Source: Mucilaginibacter mali
GTDB lineage: Bacteria; Bacteroidota; Bacteroidia; Sphingobacteriales; Sphingobacteriaceae
Reading direction: 5' to 3'
DNA length: 64,000 nt
Assembly: GCF_013283875.1 (NCBI RefSeq)
Contig: NZ_CP054139.1
Location: forward strand, 3,162,001 to 3,226,000
Part shown: in pieces, positions 37,601-47,500 of the stretch
Layout of the letters: each line of letters opens with the position of its first letter
Position numbering within the stretch: position 1 is the stretch's first letter
The notes under the pieces: generated by a model
Database searches by the model: none
Told to the model about the DNA's origin: nothing
What the model saw: the letters and a program-made list of their open reading frames with translations, nothing else
Made by a program: the position numbers and the translations under genes

Positions 37601-38991
37601 TCGATCTGCGTAAAATGGAAAGCCAGCTACTAATTGTTTGCGAGGTTGAAGCCGGCGCGGTACTTAGCGATGTAGCCAGCGGATTTTTACCAATGGCCAA
37701 TGTGAATAACATTACCCTTAAGATGGATGACCGCACGCAGGGCACGGGGGTTTGGCTGGATAAGGATGGATTTGAAAAGATCATTTATAACCTGGTGTCA
37801 AACGCGATAAAAAGCACCTCGGCGGGAGATACGATAACGGTTGAAAGTTATTTGGAGCAGGGCAAATTCGTGGTGCGCGTTGCCGACAGCGGGCGGGGTA
37901 TGAGCGCGGAATTGCTGCAGAAACTGTTCAGCCGGTTTATATCATACAACCCCAATAAAAACCAACCCGGCACCGGCCTGGGGCTATCGATAGTTAAACA
38001 AATTGCCGACCGGCACCACGCCAATGTTAGTGTAGAAAGTTCGGAAAAGACGGGCAGTACATTTACCGTTGTTTTTGAACCCGGCACCGCTCATTTTAAA
38101 GATGACCCTAATGTTTTAATACTAAACCGGGACCCGCACGTATCTGCCCCCGATATTGCGCCATTAGTTAACGACGAGGCTGATGAGTCCATAGTAAAAG
38201 AACAAAACACGATTTTGGTGATAGAGGATGACGAAGACCTGCGCCGGTATATTACCGGCATTTTACGGACTGATTACAACGTTATTGAAGCCGGCAGCGG
38301 CAGCGAGGGAATGGATAAAGCACTAGCAGAGACTCCCGATTTTATATTAAGCGATATCATGATGCCGGGCACCGACGGCCTTAGTTTTTTAAAGCAACTG
38401 CGCGATAACACGGCTACCAGCCACATCCCCCTGATATTTTTAACCGCCCGTGCCGACCAGGAAACAGAACTAAAGGCTTATGATTTTGGCGCTGAAGCCT
38501 TTATGACCAAGCCCTTCAGCACACGTGTGCTGCAATCGCGCATTAAAACCATTATCGGGCAGCGCAGGCGTCTTTACCAGGGCATGGTGCCATTGCGGAA
38601 TGGCAATGGCAATACAACAGCCGGAACTGCTACAACCGAAAAACCACCGAAGCTAACCCGCATCGATGAGCAGTTTATTAAAAAGATACGTAGTGAGATA
38701 GAAAAGCATATCGCCGAGAGTGAATATACCGTAGAAGAACTGATAGCCGCCTTACCCATGAGCCGCACGGTATTTGTAAAAAAGCTGAAGAGCATTACCG
38801 GTTACAGCCCTATTGAGTTTATGCGTTTTGTAAAAATACAATACGCCGCCAAGCTGCTGGGCACCAAAAATTATTCGATAAAGGAAGTATCAAACATGGT
38901 AGGCATTGCCGATACCAAATACTTCTCGCACCGGTTTAAGGAGATCATCGGGATGATGCCGAGTGAATACAAGGCGACGGTTAAGAATTAG
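34624..38991 (+). CDS. Hybrid two-component system regulator (HTCS), pectin locus
   Basis: 1455 residues. A signal peptide (to FAQS, about 20) precedes two sensor propellers (first blade FMWFSTWDGICKFDG; later LWVGTKGGKVFVYD, VWVGTYGGGLNLLD). A Y_Y_Y domain (YAYRLDGIDNGWV, about 835-875) and membrane span (about 891-920) follow. HisKA has H945 in SHEIRTPL, the ATPase domain DSGRGMS and GTGLGLSI, the receiver IEDDEDL with D1244 in SDIMMPGTDG and TKPF, and the AraC HTH occupies the last 110 residues. Close similarity to the HTCS at 14557 through sensor and kinase suggests duplication with ligands of related chemistry. It converges on the pectate lyase gene and probably controls the 41689-47730 operon and neighbours (inference). 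Confidence 0.95.
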   Translation: MKKGGLTTFILLLWQITFAQSGISAVHYDTEDGLPQKTVMNIVQDRQGFMWFSTWDGICKFDGVNFYTYKVRKEDSPNMRSDRFDGMWLDKFGYIWVNTYEGEIYRFDPRTERFRGLRSSKELGKLDFITHGITRNPSGKRWVLNPKLGCICFRDTAFLPVLFNKSNHLIGNNHVNKVFEDTRGNSWLLTDAGIHVFSPGLKSINQYYTGKTGTAHGFYSAIQIGNDILLGSDSGMMYRYAMASGRMSTLPTCGAASIKYIQPISAAQTFIAAADDHFFIFDHQTQKLQSYSISGFRPGANVHINYCYADRAANIWIKTDEAGISRFSIRSRQFKYYNPKVPAGPKDPTTPRFYIWEDKNNRLWIQPGEAGLQLYDPAIDELKSFRAPAFSNHAQSVILHSGYSDRQGNLWLSTRSNGINKVLFGDAGLKTQIVDPDTSALLNNDIRSIMQDHRGRLWVGTKGGKVFVYDSGIHQQGYLCTDGRIGHGLPVDGRAYTITEDASHRIWIGCKGNGVYKLVPNADSASFRISHYQNSKADPYSLSDDRVYSIFVDQNQRVWVGTYGGGLNLLDDKADGRFFNYRNDFKDYPIASAYRIRSIAGDNYGNLYIGTPMGLFATRPNYSDLAHLKLEHFERSPTAGSIGGNDIYDIATTKKGETYISCFGGGLTKVASRRSNGLPSSFITYTTQNGLPSNLVQQIEEDNKGKLWLSAESSVSRFDPITGTFQSYSDVPRLLRGEVISEGGAAHTNGGHILFGCSAGIVIIDPSKLSPLPFTPYVAFTAFRIANRDVPVSDSTVLPKNVDYLQHIRLNYRQNFISIEFAALDFKNTQQLNYAYRLDGIDNGWVNTKQGDASYSNLSPGTYVFRVRSTNSYGTWGNNERRLMIEIVPAFWQTVWAWILYLIAAASLTFFGLRWVYQYFRLKDRLQLEHEQAEMKANFFTEISHEIRTPLTMIVSPVEHMLEKGKFEPAVTEHLKLIHKNAARMLRLVNQVLDLRKMESQLLIVCEVEAGAVLSDVASGFLPMANVNNITLKMDDRTQGTGVWLDKDGFEKIIYNLVSNAIKSTSAGDTITVESYLEQGKFVVRVADSGRGMSAELLQKLFSRFISYNPNKNQPGTGLGLSIVKQIADRHHANVSVESSEKTGSTFTVVFEPGTAHFKDDPNVLILNRDPHVSAPDIAPLVNDEADESIVKEQNTILVIEDDEDLRRYITGILRTDYNVIEAGSGSEGMDKALAETPDFILSDIMMPGTDGLSFLKQLRDNTATSHIPLIFLTARADQETELKAYDFGAEAFMTKPFSTRVLQSRIKTIIGQRRRLYQGMVPLRNGNGNTTAGTATTEKPPKLTRIDEQFIKKIRSEIEKHIAESEYTVEELIAALPMSRTVFVKKLKSITGYSPIEFMRFVKIQYAAKLLGTKNYSIKEVSNMVGIADTKYFSHRFKEIIGMMPSEYKATVKN

Positions 38992-39016
38992 AAGATTTAA
39001 GTAGATTCAGAGTCAA

Positions 39017-39052
39017 ACAAAAAAGGTTATCCAGCTAAGGATAACCTTTTTT
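39017..39052. terminator. Bidirectional terminator between HTCS and pectate lyase
   Basis: An 8-bp stem GGTTATCC/GGATAACC around AGCTAA, flanked by A-run and T-run, placed between two convergent stop codons. Confidence 0.85.
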
Positions 39053-39069
39053 GTGATGTTATAAATACA

Positions 39070-41523
39070 TTATTGCACCAGGATATTTATCTGCCGGGTA
39101 AAGGTGCTCTTATCGCCATCAGTTACGGTAAAGCTAAACGAAGCTAAGCCTGCTTTGGCCGGGGTGAATGATACCACGCCATTTTTAACAGCAACTTCGC
39201 CATTCACTACTTTATCAGTTTGGTAAACACATTTTTTAGTGTACCCGCGCGATAGGGTTTTCAGGTCGATGCTAAGCGGCTTACCTGCCTGCGCCTCAAA
39301 GTGTGTATTGGCCATCCAACCAAGGTAATCATCAAGGGCGGTGAAGCCGTCGTGGTCGGTATCTGCATTGGCATCGGAGAAATCTCCTTCGGCTGATTTG
39401 GGGTTGGTATTGTGCAGTTTTTCCCACCAGTCGGGCAGGCCGTCGTGGTCGGTATCAAAACTGGCATCGCGGTGTGTTTCGGGATAGTTTTCCCATCCGC
39501 CTACGTCCTGCTGGTTATCTGGCAAGCCAGCCTTACCGGTTTTGCTGCCCTTGTAAGTGTATGTTCCCTTTAAGGTTTCGTTAACAATACGGATATCATG
39601 ATCATCAAAAGTTGGTTGATTACAGCCAACATCCGATAGCACATCCTTATAGGCGTCTTCGGCGCTTTGGGTGGTTACGTAAGGCTCGAAGAATGGCTTA
39701 TCCAAATAGGTTTGATAGGAAACCTTGCCCGTTTCCTTGCGTCCATCGGCTTCATTGCTTAAATCAAAATGACCGGGCATTACGTTGCCGGCAAAATAAT
39801 AACGTTGCATACCGCCGCCATAACCCTCGTGCTGGGCGTTAAGCGCCCAAAAGAATGTGGTAGAAGCGCCGGGCTTATAATAGTTGCCTACAAAGTTAAC
39901 CTCGCGGGCGCCGCCATCGGTGGCGCGGTGGTCCCAGTTGTAAACTACGTTATTACGGATATCCATTTTGCCCAGATAGTTCCCATCGCCATCGGCACCA
40001 CCGGCCAGGCTCCAGTTACGGCCGGCGCAATGTGCCAACAGGTTATGGTGAAAGCTGCCTACTTCGCCGCCTATACTTCCGGCAAAACCGTGCGCTTTGC
40101 CCACTTCGTAATGATCGTGCCCGGCTACGTTCAGCGCCTCGGCTATCATGGTGCGCTGCAAGGTAATATTATGCGCCCCGCGCGAACTGAAGCCCTCATC
40201 AATAGACCAACTGATGGAGCAATGGTCTACAATGCTGTTATCGGCACCCGTAAGGCCCATGCCATCATAAGTAGTGCCCGCGCCGATGCGTACGCGTAAA
40301 AAGCGCACCATATCGTCATCATTTACTATCCCTACTGGTGCGCCTGCAATACAGATACCCTTACCCGGCGCGGTTTGCCCGGCAATGGTTACATACTTTT
40401 CGTGCAGGGTAAGGCGCGATTTTAGTTTGATGATGCCCGATACCGCAAACACAATAGTCCGCGGACCGATATCCTTTGTTACCGCTTCGCGGAAACTGCC
40501 GGGGCCGTCATCGTTTAAATTGATAACCTCAACCACCTTACCGCCACGGCCACCACGGGCGAAGCGACCGTAGCCCTCAGCACCCACAAAAGCCAATTGC
40601 CGCGGGCGGAAGTACCAAACATTACCTTTACTTACCTTGCCATCGGCAGCAATTTCGTCCACGCGCCAGTAGTAGGTGAGCATGCTGTAGATGCCGGTGG
40701 CGTTATACCCGGTGGTTTTCACATTGCCTTTAAATAAGGGTGATGTGTGAGTGGCAGTAGCTACGGCGGTAGAATCCGTACCTAAATATACATCGTGTGC
40801 AGCGGCTTGCGGGGCAGCCGTCCATTTTAAACCAAGAGTGCCATTATCGGCATCGGCATGTTCATCGCCATTTTTTGGAAGTGGCAGACGGGCCATTTCC
40901 TTAATATTACCGGTATTTAGCTCAAATCCGTTGATCACAATGCCGTGATCGGCCGATGTAGCGGCGCTTTCAAACAGTATAACCACATCTTTACCAGCCT
41001 GTGCGCTTAAATGCAGGAAAGCCGTTTGACTATCTGAATTTTCGTGCACACGTTGTGTAGGCTGCAAGTTGCTCACCTGTTGCTGGCCATTCACCGAGAT
41101 ATTAATAGCACCAGGCTGAGTATTGCCACCCTTTAAACTGTTATGATAAGTAAGTAACGTATGCTCGCCGGCAGGTAATCCGCTGATGCGCATTTCTATT
41201 GCAGAACCCGCGCCGCCGTCCAGGATCAAACCGTCGCCGGCCAGGCGGGCATAGTATGGGGCCTGCACCGCTGTTTTATAATAGCCCGATGCCAGGCGGC
41301 CACTGCCACCTTTTTTGGTAAAGGTGATGGTGACACCCTTTAGCTTCATCATATCGCTATCGCCGGGTTTAACGGGCCAGGCGGCATAGCCTAATTCGTT
41401 CACTTCGGCACGCTGGCGGTCGGCGGTGTTAAGATCTACTTTTAGTACAGGAACTTGCGCCAATAATATCGCGGGACATAAAAGCCCGGCAACTAAGACG
41501 CCAAGGGAGAAATACGTTTTCAT
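39070..41523 (-). CDS. Large multidomain secreted pectate lyase (PL1-like)
   Basis: 817 residues from ATG 41523, chosen because it begins a signal peptide (MKTYFSLGVLVAGLLCPAILLAQ); an in-frame ATG at 41646 would add 41 unlikely residues. Order: N-terminal beta-sandwich, perhaps carbohydrate-binding (about 25-205); an Fn3-like domain (about 220-305, WTAAPQAAAHDVYLGTD, TYYWRVDE); right-handed beta-helix lyase (about 315-640) opening GAEGYGRFARGGRGGKV and containing DDGPGSFREAV, VDHCSISWSIDE and VVYNWDHRATDGG; a calcium-binding Asp-repeat (about 700-750, DTDHDGLPDWWE, DTDHDGFTALDDYLG); and a C-terminal Ig-like domain. The lyase core is clearly related to the protein at 49939. Predicted to cleave polygalacturonate by beta-elimination; exact PL family needs a search. 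Confidence 0.9.
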   Translation of the reverse strand: MKTYFSLGVLVAGLLCPAILLAQVPVLKVDLNTADRQRAEVNELGYAAWPVKPGDSDMMKLKGVTITFTKKGGSGRLASGYYKTAVQAPYYARLAGDGLILDGGAGSAIEMRISGLPAGEHTLLTYHNSLKGGNTQPGAINISVNGQQQVSNLQPTQRVHENSDSQTAFLHLSAQAGKDVVILFESAATSADHGIVINGFELNTGNIKEMARLPLPKNGDEHADADNGTLGLKWTAAPQAAAHDVYLGTDSTAVATATHTSPLFKGNVKTTGYNATGIYSMLTYYWRVDEIAADGKVSKGNVWYFRPRQLAFVGAEGYGRFARGGRGGKVVEVINLNDDGPGSFREAVTKDIGPRTIVFAVSGIIKLKSRLTLHEKYVTIAGQTAPGKGICIAGAPVGIVNDDDMVRFLRVRIGAGTTYDGMGLTGADNSIVDHCSISWSIDEGFSSRGAHNITLQRTMIAEALNVAGHDHYEVGKAHGFAGSIGGEVGSFHHNLLAHCAGRNWSLAGGADGDGNYLGKMDIRNNVVYNWDHRATDGGAREVNFVGNYYKPGASTTFFWALNAQHEGYGGGMQRYYFAGNVMPGHFDLSNEADGRKETGKVSYQTYLDKPFFEPYVTTQSAEDAYKDVLSDVGCNQPTFDDHDIRIVNETLKGTYTYKGSKTGKAGLPDNQQDVGGWENYPETHRDASFDTDHDGLPDWWEKLHNTNPKSAEGDFSDANADTDHDGFTALDDYLGWMANTHFEAQAGKPLSIDLKTLSRGYTKKCVYQTDKVVNGEVAVKNGVVSFTPAKAGLASFSFTVTDGDKSTFTRQINILVQ

Positions 41524-41547
41524 AGCGGTAGTATTTAAAGAATTATG

Positions 41548-41576
41548 CAAATTTAGTAATACCCGGAGGCGACAAA
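41548..41576 (-). promoter_or_regulatory. Promoter of large pectate lyase gene
   Basis: On the minus strand: TTTG (41576-41573), 17-bp spacer, TAAATTTG (41555-41548). This is a good fit to the Bacteroidota consensus, with a leader of about 20 nt to ATG 41523. It supports the chosen start, since the longer ORF would begin upstream of the promoter. Confidence 0.6.
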
Positions 41577-41614
41577 GTATTATTACTGTTACTTTGACAG
41601 TTTTTCTGAGCAAA

Positions 41615-41667
41615 CAAAATTTCGGCCCGTCCTTAGTATTTAACATACGGAGCGGGCCGAAATTTTG
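41615..41667 (-). terminator. Terminator of lipoprotein-SusD-SusC operon
   Basis: A perfect 15-bp inverted repeat CAAAATTTCGGCCCG/CGGGCCGAAATTTTG with a 23-base loop, between the operon stop at 41689 and the lyase promoter. The outer A/T pairs give a T-rich 3' end. Confidence 0.65.
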
Positions 41668-41688
41668 GTTTACTGTAGCAGTAAGCCA

Positions 41689-42702
41689 CTATTTTTTATA
41701 AGCGTACTTGATAAAGAAGTTGGCGTAATAACCATAGATATGATCGTACCCTATCTTATCTACATATATCGCGGCGTAACGGCCATCTGGCGTAAGCGCA
41801 TAAAACGTAGAACCTGCTTTAATTTCGCAGCTGGTACCTGTAGGCTTTGCTGCTACGGCGGCTGTTATAATTTGCGTACCGGTTTTAAGCGTTACAAAGG
41901 TTGCCGAGTTTTGGGTGGTTAGCACAAACTTGGTATCGTGCTTTGTCCAGGTACTGAAGTCAAAACCGGTAAAGGGCAAAAAGGTGGTTGCCACAGTAGT
42001 TGGCGAGTAAGCGTAATAGTTATACGTAACCGTTACAACACCCGTAGTGGTGTTTTTTGATGTGGTTGTTTTTGCATAGATACCAAAGTCGATATTGGTC
42101 GCATTGGCTTTCGCATCGGCATAATTATAAGCCTTTACATCGTTTAATGAGTAGAAGCTTTTTGCGGCTGTGCGGGCAGTGTAGGTAGTGGTAGGCGGCG
42201 TAGTTAAAGTAGCGCCCGCGTCTACAACCGAACTGTCGCCCAGATCAACATGTTGCTCGGGATTAAAATCGAAGTTGTTGTTGATGTTAATGGTGAACAC
42301 TTTATGACCGTCACCCATATACACGCCTACTTTATCGGTAGCATAAATGCGGTAGCTGGTTGGGCCAACCCTGTTATTAGCCACAAACTTATACACTTCA
42401 GAAAAACTGCGGCGCTGGGCATCTGTTAACACAACTTTGCGGATGGGCGTATTTGTGCCTACCTCCAATATCGATATGCCGTACATATCCTGGTCTGACG
42501 TGATCGTATAGTTAAACGATACGTTGTCGCCGTCGTTCACGGTTTTGGTGTCAACCACATCTTCGGGGTTGGAGTTATGCACATCGATGGTAACCCCCTC
42601 AAACATGTTGAAGATATTGGAACCCTCTTTTTTGCAGGCACCCAAAAACAAAGTTATTGCCGCGAGTACCGGTAAAATATATTTATATCTTTTCATTTTC
42701 AA
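41689..42702 (-). CDS. Surface lipoprotein, probable glycan-binding protein of the SusCD operon
   Basis: 337 residues with lipobox LGAC, acylated Cys at 23 followed by KKEGS. I do not recognise a catalytic domain. The N-terminal half looks like a cadherin/Ig-type beta-sandwich (VNDGDNVSFNYTITSDQDMYGISILE, about 57-82). The C-terminal half is Thr/Tyr-rich beta sequence (YNYYAYSPTT, GYDHIYGYYANFFIKYAY). It starts 6 bp after the SusD stop, the position held by SusE/SusF-like or SGBP proteins in other glycan loci, so a surface glycan-binding role is likely by position only. It is the last gene of the operon. Confidence 0.75.
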   Translation of the reverse strand: MKMKRYKYILPVLAAITLFLGACKKEGSNIFNMFEGVTIDVHNSNPEDVVDTKTVNDGDNVSFNYTITSDQDMYGISILEVGTNTPIRKVVLTDAQRRSFSEVYKFVANNRVGPTSYRIYATDKVGVYMGDGHKVFTININNNFDFNPEQHVDLGDSSVVDAGATLTTPPTTTYTARTAAKSFYSLNDVKAYNYADAKANATNIDFGIYAKTTTSKNTTTGVVTVTYNYYAYSPTTVATTFLPFTGFDFSTWTKHDTKFVLTTQNSATFVTLKTGTQIITAAVAAKPTGTSCEIKAGSTFYALTPDGRYAAIYVDKIGYDHIYGYYANFFIKYAYKK

Positions 42703-42708
42703 ATTCGT

Positions 42709-44583
42709 TTATTTAAGTGGATCAAAAGTTCCGTTATCCCACCCGAGGGTTTGATCGATCAGCGGTGATGATAGTAAAAAGCTGCTTGGCATACCATAGA
42801 AATAGCATTGCGCCGCGTTGATAGCGATAGCCTGGGTGTTGTTGCCGTACACAGCTGTACGTGCAAAATAATTATTATAAACTGTCGCATTGTTCATATC
42901 CAGTTTATCGCGGCCGCGTATACCGTTAGCGTCAACGGTTTCCAATTCAGATTTTTTAGTGGCTGTATTTGCCGGACTAATTACCTCGCCCATTACAAAT
43001 AAATTGCCGCTTAATTCGTGAAACTTCCGTGTTCTTCTCAAATCCCAACCACGTTTACCTTCAAAAGCAAATTCAACCATCCGTTCGTTAGCAATCAGGT
43101 CGCGCATTTGGGCCTGGTTAGTAGCGAAGCCTAAACCATAATCATTTGCACCGGCGGTAATTTTTGCACGTACCCTTATTTGGCGCACCATATTTTTAGC
43201 ACCGGTCAGATCACCGGTTTCGTTCAAACACTCCGCATAATTTAATATCACTTCGGCAAGGCGCAGCTCTATCCAGTCGAAACCATTACCGCCAATATCA
43301 CCTGTTACAGCTACCAACGAAGCCGCCAGATCCGGAGCGCTGAAACGCTTGCAGTAAAACGGCTTGTTGCTGCCTTCTATTTCTGTAGTATATGTCCATT
43401 GTTTCCTGGTGGCAATACCGTTCAGTTTCCAGTTGCTGCCGTTATAGGCAATGGTTTGCGCAAAACGCGGATCGCGGTTCTTCCAATACATAAAGGCATC
43501 ATAAGCTGTGCCAGCCTGCGCAATGGGCGTACCATCAGCCATTGTATACGCATCAAGCATGCGCTGTGAAGCTACATAGTAATCAGAACCTGAGCCACCG
43601 TTAAGTGCGCCAGCCGGGCGAACTTTGGCTTCAACGTTGTTGCCCCTTTTTGCCAGTGTGTTTGAGTACGATCTAACAATAATAGCTTCTGTATTAGCGG
43701 TACCCTCTGTTTGGAAAATGGTACTGTAATCGGTCATCAATTTGAAATTTTGAGCAACGCAGTAGTCATAAGCAGTTTTATTTGCGGCCAAGGCTGTTTG
43801 CCAGCGGGTTGCATCGTAAGTGTGTACACCATCATTAACCGGGTTAAACTGCGGGCTTGCCCAATAAAGCAATACTTTTGCTTTATAGCATAAAGCGGCA
43901 GCTTTGGTTAATTTACCACGTTCTGTTGCATCGGCCCAGGTAACACCGTCCAGTTTTACCGCAGCCGAGTCAAGATCGCTAATAATTTGATTAACACATA
44001 CCTTAGCACTTGAACGGCCAACTAACTCTAAATTGGCAGGGTCTTGCGCCTTTGTTATTAATGGAACGCCACCGTATAACCTAACCAGGTCAAAATAAGC
44101 CATAGCCCTTAACATGTAATACTGCCCGATCAGTTTTCGCTGACTTAAGGCTGATAAGGTTGAAACAGGGATCTTGCCAATGGCTTCGTTACAACGTGCA
44201 ATATCAAAATATTTGTTATCACCTTTATTGGTACCCTGGTATTTGCTGGCAATGATCTTCACATCGTTCGATGTCATTACACTTCCAATACCCATTATAT
44301 TTTTCAAGGCATTATCTGTTGCCGAACCAATGTTCTCATCGCTGGCAAATTCCTGGAGGTAAGCCGCAATCTCATACGGGTAGTCGGGCATAATTATTTG
44401 ATAAGTGCCATTTAAATGATACTGTATGGAACCCTCGTCGTTCCACAAAACAGCAGCATCCTCTGAACCGTGTGCAGGCAATTCAAAGTTCTTTTTACAG
44501 CCTGCAAGGGTCATTATTGCCAATGCGGCAAGCAAGCCAACGCGTTTGGCGGTTATTTTATATATGTTATTTTTTGCTTTCAT
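42709..44583 (-). CDS. SusD-like surface glycan-binding lipoprotein, copy 2
   Basis: 624 residues with lipobox LAGC, acylated Cys at 29. The RagB/SusD helical fold is indicated by KLIGQYYMLRAMAYFDLVRLYGGVPLI (about 146-172), a segment nearly diagnostic for the family, and by NERMVEFAFEGKRGWDLRRTRKF near the end. It is encoded 12 bp downstream of SusC copy 2. It binds oligosaccharide at the cell surface over the SusC barrel. Adjacent pectate lyase and HTCS genes suggest pectic oligosaccharides (inference). Confidence 0.95.
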   Translation of the reverse strand: MKAKNNIYKITAKRVGLLAALAIMTLAGCKKNFELPAHGSEDAAVLWNDEGSIQYHLNGTYQIIMPDYPYEIAAYLQEFASDENIGSATDNALKNIMGIGSVMTSNDVKIIASKYQGTNKGDNKYFDIARCNEAIGKIPVSTLSALSQRKLIGQYYMLRAMAYFDLVRLYGGVPLITKAQDPANLELVGRSSAKVCVNQIISDLDSAAVKLDGVTWADATERGKLTKAAALCYKAKVLLYWASPQFNPVNDGVHTYDATRWQTALAANKTAYDYCVAQNFKLMTDYSTIFQTEGTANTEAIIVRSYSNTLAKRGNNVEAKVRPAGALNGGSGSDYYVASQRMLDAYTMADGTPIAQAGTAYDAFMYWKNRDPRFAQTIAYNGSNWKLNGIATRKQWTYTTEIEGSNKPFYCKRFSAPDLAASLVAVTGDIGGNGFDWIELRLAEVILNYAECLNETGDLTGAKNMVRQIRVRAKITAGANDYGLGFATNQAQMRDLIANERMVEFAFEGKRGWDLRRTRKFHELSGNLFVMGEVISPANTATKKSELETVDANGIRGRDKLDMNNATVYNNYFARTAVYGNNTQAIAINAAQCYFYGMPSSFLLSSPLIDQTLGWDNGTFDPLK

Positions 44584-44595
44584 GATGGTAATGTT

Positions 44596-47500
44596 TTATA
44601 ATCCTACACTTAAACCTGCAGATATAGTTCTGATAGTTGGATAATCATAAGCCGATGACGTGTATGGGTCTTTGTACGGCAGCGGATTAACGAGCGTCCA
44701 CAAGTTGTTGCCCGTAACAATTAACCTTACGTTGGTAAAGCCGGTACGAGCAAGCCATTGAGCTGGTAAAGCATAAGCTAAACTCATGTTATTAATGCGT
44801 ATCATAGTTGCATCGCGCGCCCAAAAGGTAGAGTTTTTATTGGCATACGGGTCATCAAACCTTGGCAGCATACCATCCGGGTTTTGTGGTGTCCAGTGAT
44901 CTGACCAGTACGAAAGCACGTTGACGGTAAGCGTTGGTTTCGTAATGGCACGGCTATCATAAAATACGTGCCCGCCAAAGTTACTTACGATGTTTGTACG
45001 TAAAGATAACCCTTTATAAGTAAGGCCAAGGTTCCAGCCCAGGTTTATAACAGGGCTTGTGCCGTTCTTATACATCGGTACCGCATCAAAATCATCAATG
45101 TGGCCATCGTTATTGGTATCTTCGTAGTAGATCCAGCCCGGTTCGGGGATCAGTTTATTAATCGTATAGTTAGGATATTGCTTCAACAAGGCATCTACAT
45201 CGGCCTGCGTTTTCAAAATACCCTTCGCTATTAAACCAATGTTGCTGCTGTTATAAACCTTAGTATTCACACCCTGGGCTATCTGCCAGTCTGATGGTGT
45301 ATTTTGGAAATACTGGTAAGGGTTTTGGTAAACCTGACTTACGTAGCTTGTGCTGAAGCCAAAGTTAACGCTGCTGTTGAATGTCAGGTCCTTGCTTAGT
45401 TTACTATTGTATCCAATAGTAAATTCGGTACCGTAAGTGTGGTGATTTTCATGGTTAACAACTGCAGCCGCGAACCCTGCGGTATATGGGTAGTTATTTG
45501 AAGCGTTCTTATCAAACTGATCGTAAACGTAATCATGGAAGTAATCAAAGCCAAAAGTTAACCTGCCGTTAAAAAAGGCTGATTCCAAACCAAGGTTTAT
45601 AGAGCGTTTTTTCTCCCAGGTAATATCGGGATTAGCGATCACATCAGGATTAAAAGATGGCGCATTGGTATTATTATAAACATAAGCTGTGTTGGCAACA
45701 TCTACCTTATATTTAGCCTGCCATAAGCGATCCTGCACACGGTCATCGCCTGTTAAACCAAAGTTTGCTTTTAGTTTCAGGAAGCTGATAAAGTTAAGCT
45801 TTGATGCATTTTTGAAGAAATCTTCTTCAGAAAGGATCCACGCCGCGCCAACGTTAGGAAAAAATCCCCAAACCTTCCCGGTAGCAAAGTTGGTGGAAGC
45901 ATCAAAACGACCAACAGCATCAATCAGGTATTTCTTTTTATAATCGTAGCTTAATCTGCCAAAGAACGACTGTTTAAGACTTTCTGATCTGCTGTTTGAT
46001 CTTATGGTTACCGTTGGATTAAACGCCCATGATTCGTCTGTATTAGGAATTGTTTGGCCTATCCATTGCGCGTCCAGGTTTTCTGATCTGCTTTCAGACT
46101 GTTCGCCGCCAACTAACGCGCTAATGGTATGGTTCCCGAACGAATGGAGATAATTAGCAGTGATATTGGCCTGGTAACGCGAAGCATAACTTAAAACAGG
46201 TTCGTAACTGGCGTTTGCAGCCGATACACCATCGGTTACGCTAACCAACGAATCTCTGTAAAGAGCAGTGTTGTTGTACTGGTTATAAAAATTATACTGT
46301 TTATAAGGCGGGGTGTAGGTAGTGTTATGCCCGTTGTTACCGTTTTGCGACATTTGGAAACGCAATGTTAAACCTGGAACGGCCTTAGGCGTATAATTCA
46401 AAGCACCGGTTATGGTATAGTCGGTATTGGCCTGTTTGGCGTAATAGCCTGAATTGATAATAGCCAGCGGGTTTTTAAAACCACCAAAGTTTAACGGCAT
46501 GCCGTTGATCTGGATCGGGATCCACATCGGCACCGTGATCATCGACTGAAAGAACGCTTTGTCTGTATCATCTGATATATCGTTATTACTGAATTTGTTG
46601 CCGTAATTCAAGTTAAAATTAACATCGGCTTTCAGGCTTTCGTTAAAGGTAGCTGTAATACCACTGCGGAAACCATATTTTGTATTGCGCATACCGGCAT
46701 AGTTGGCATTTTCATTCTGGATACTCCCCCCAACAAAAAACAAGATCTTTTCAGAACCACCGCTCATTTGCAGGTTGTGCCTTTGCATAACAGCAGGTTG
46801 CCACAGTTCATCAAACCAGCTTTTGTATGGTTTGGTGGCCAGGAAGGCAAGATCCGCCGCGGAAAAATATTTATCGTTGGTAGAAAAGCCTTGCTGATCA
46901 AGATTATCGTTGTATAATTTAGCCTGATCATAAGCAGATAGCATTTTAGGCACAGTTGCCGCATCAGAAATACCCGCATAACCGTTGTAAGTAAATTTGG
47001 GTTTACCAATTTTACCCCGCTTGGTAGTAATTAAAATTACACCTTTTGAGCCGCTGGCACCATAAATAGCTGCCGATGCGTCTTTCAGCACTGTTATATC
47101 TTCCACCATCGAAGGGTCGATAGCGTCAAACTGATCGGTAGTGGAAACAACGCCATCGATCACATACAATGGTTCTGTGCTTGCACCAAAGGCGCCTGTT
47201 GATGCTAATTGCGAATTACGTACGTTAAGCGTAATGGAGGCACCCGGGCGGCCTGATACGGCACTAACGCCCAAACCAGCAATACGGTTACGCAACGCAC
47301 CTGCAATATCCGGCGCCGGGATGTCGGCAATTTCCTCGCCTTTAATGGTAGCTACGGCGCCAATTACTTCCGCTTTTCTTTTAGTGCCGTAACCTACCAC
47401 CACCACCTCATCTATTTTAGACAGGTCTTCCTCCATCACGATATCGATATTGGTGCGGCCGTTGATCTTGATCTCCTGGCGCTTATAGCCTACAAACGAA

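Noticed and set aside
41524..41646. In-frame upstream extension of the large pectate lyase
   Set aside because: It overlaps the predicted promoter and terminator hairpin, and the signal peptide begins at 41523.
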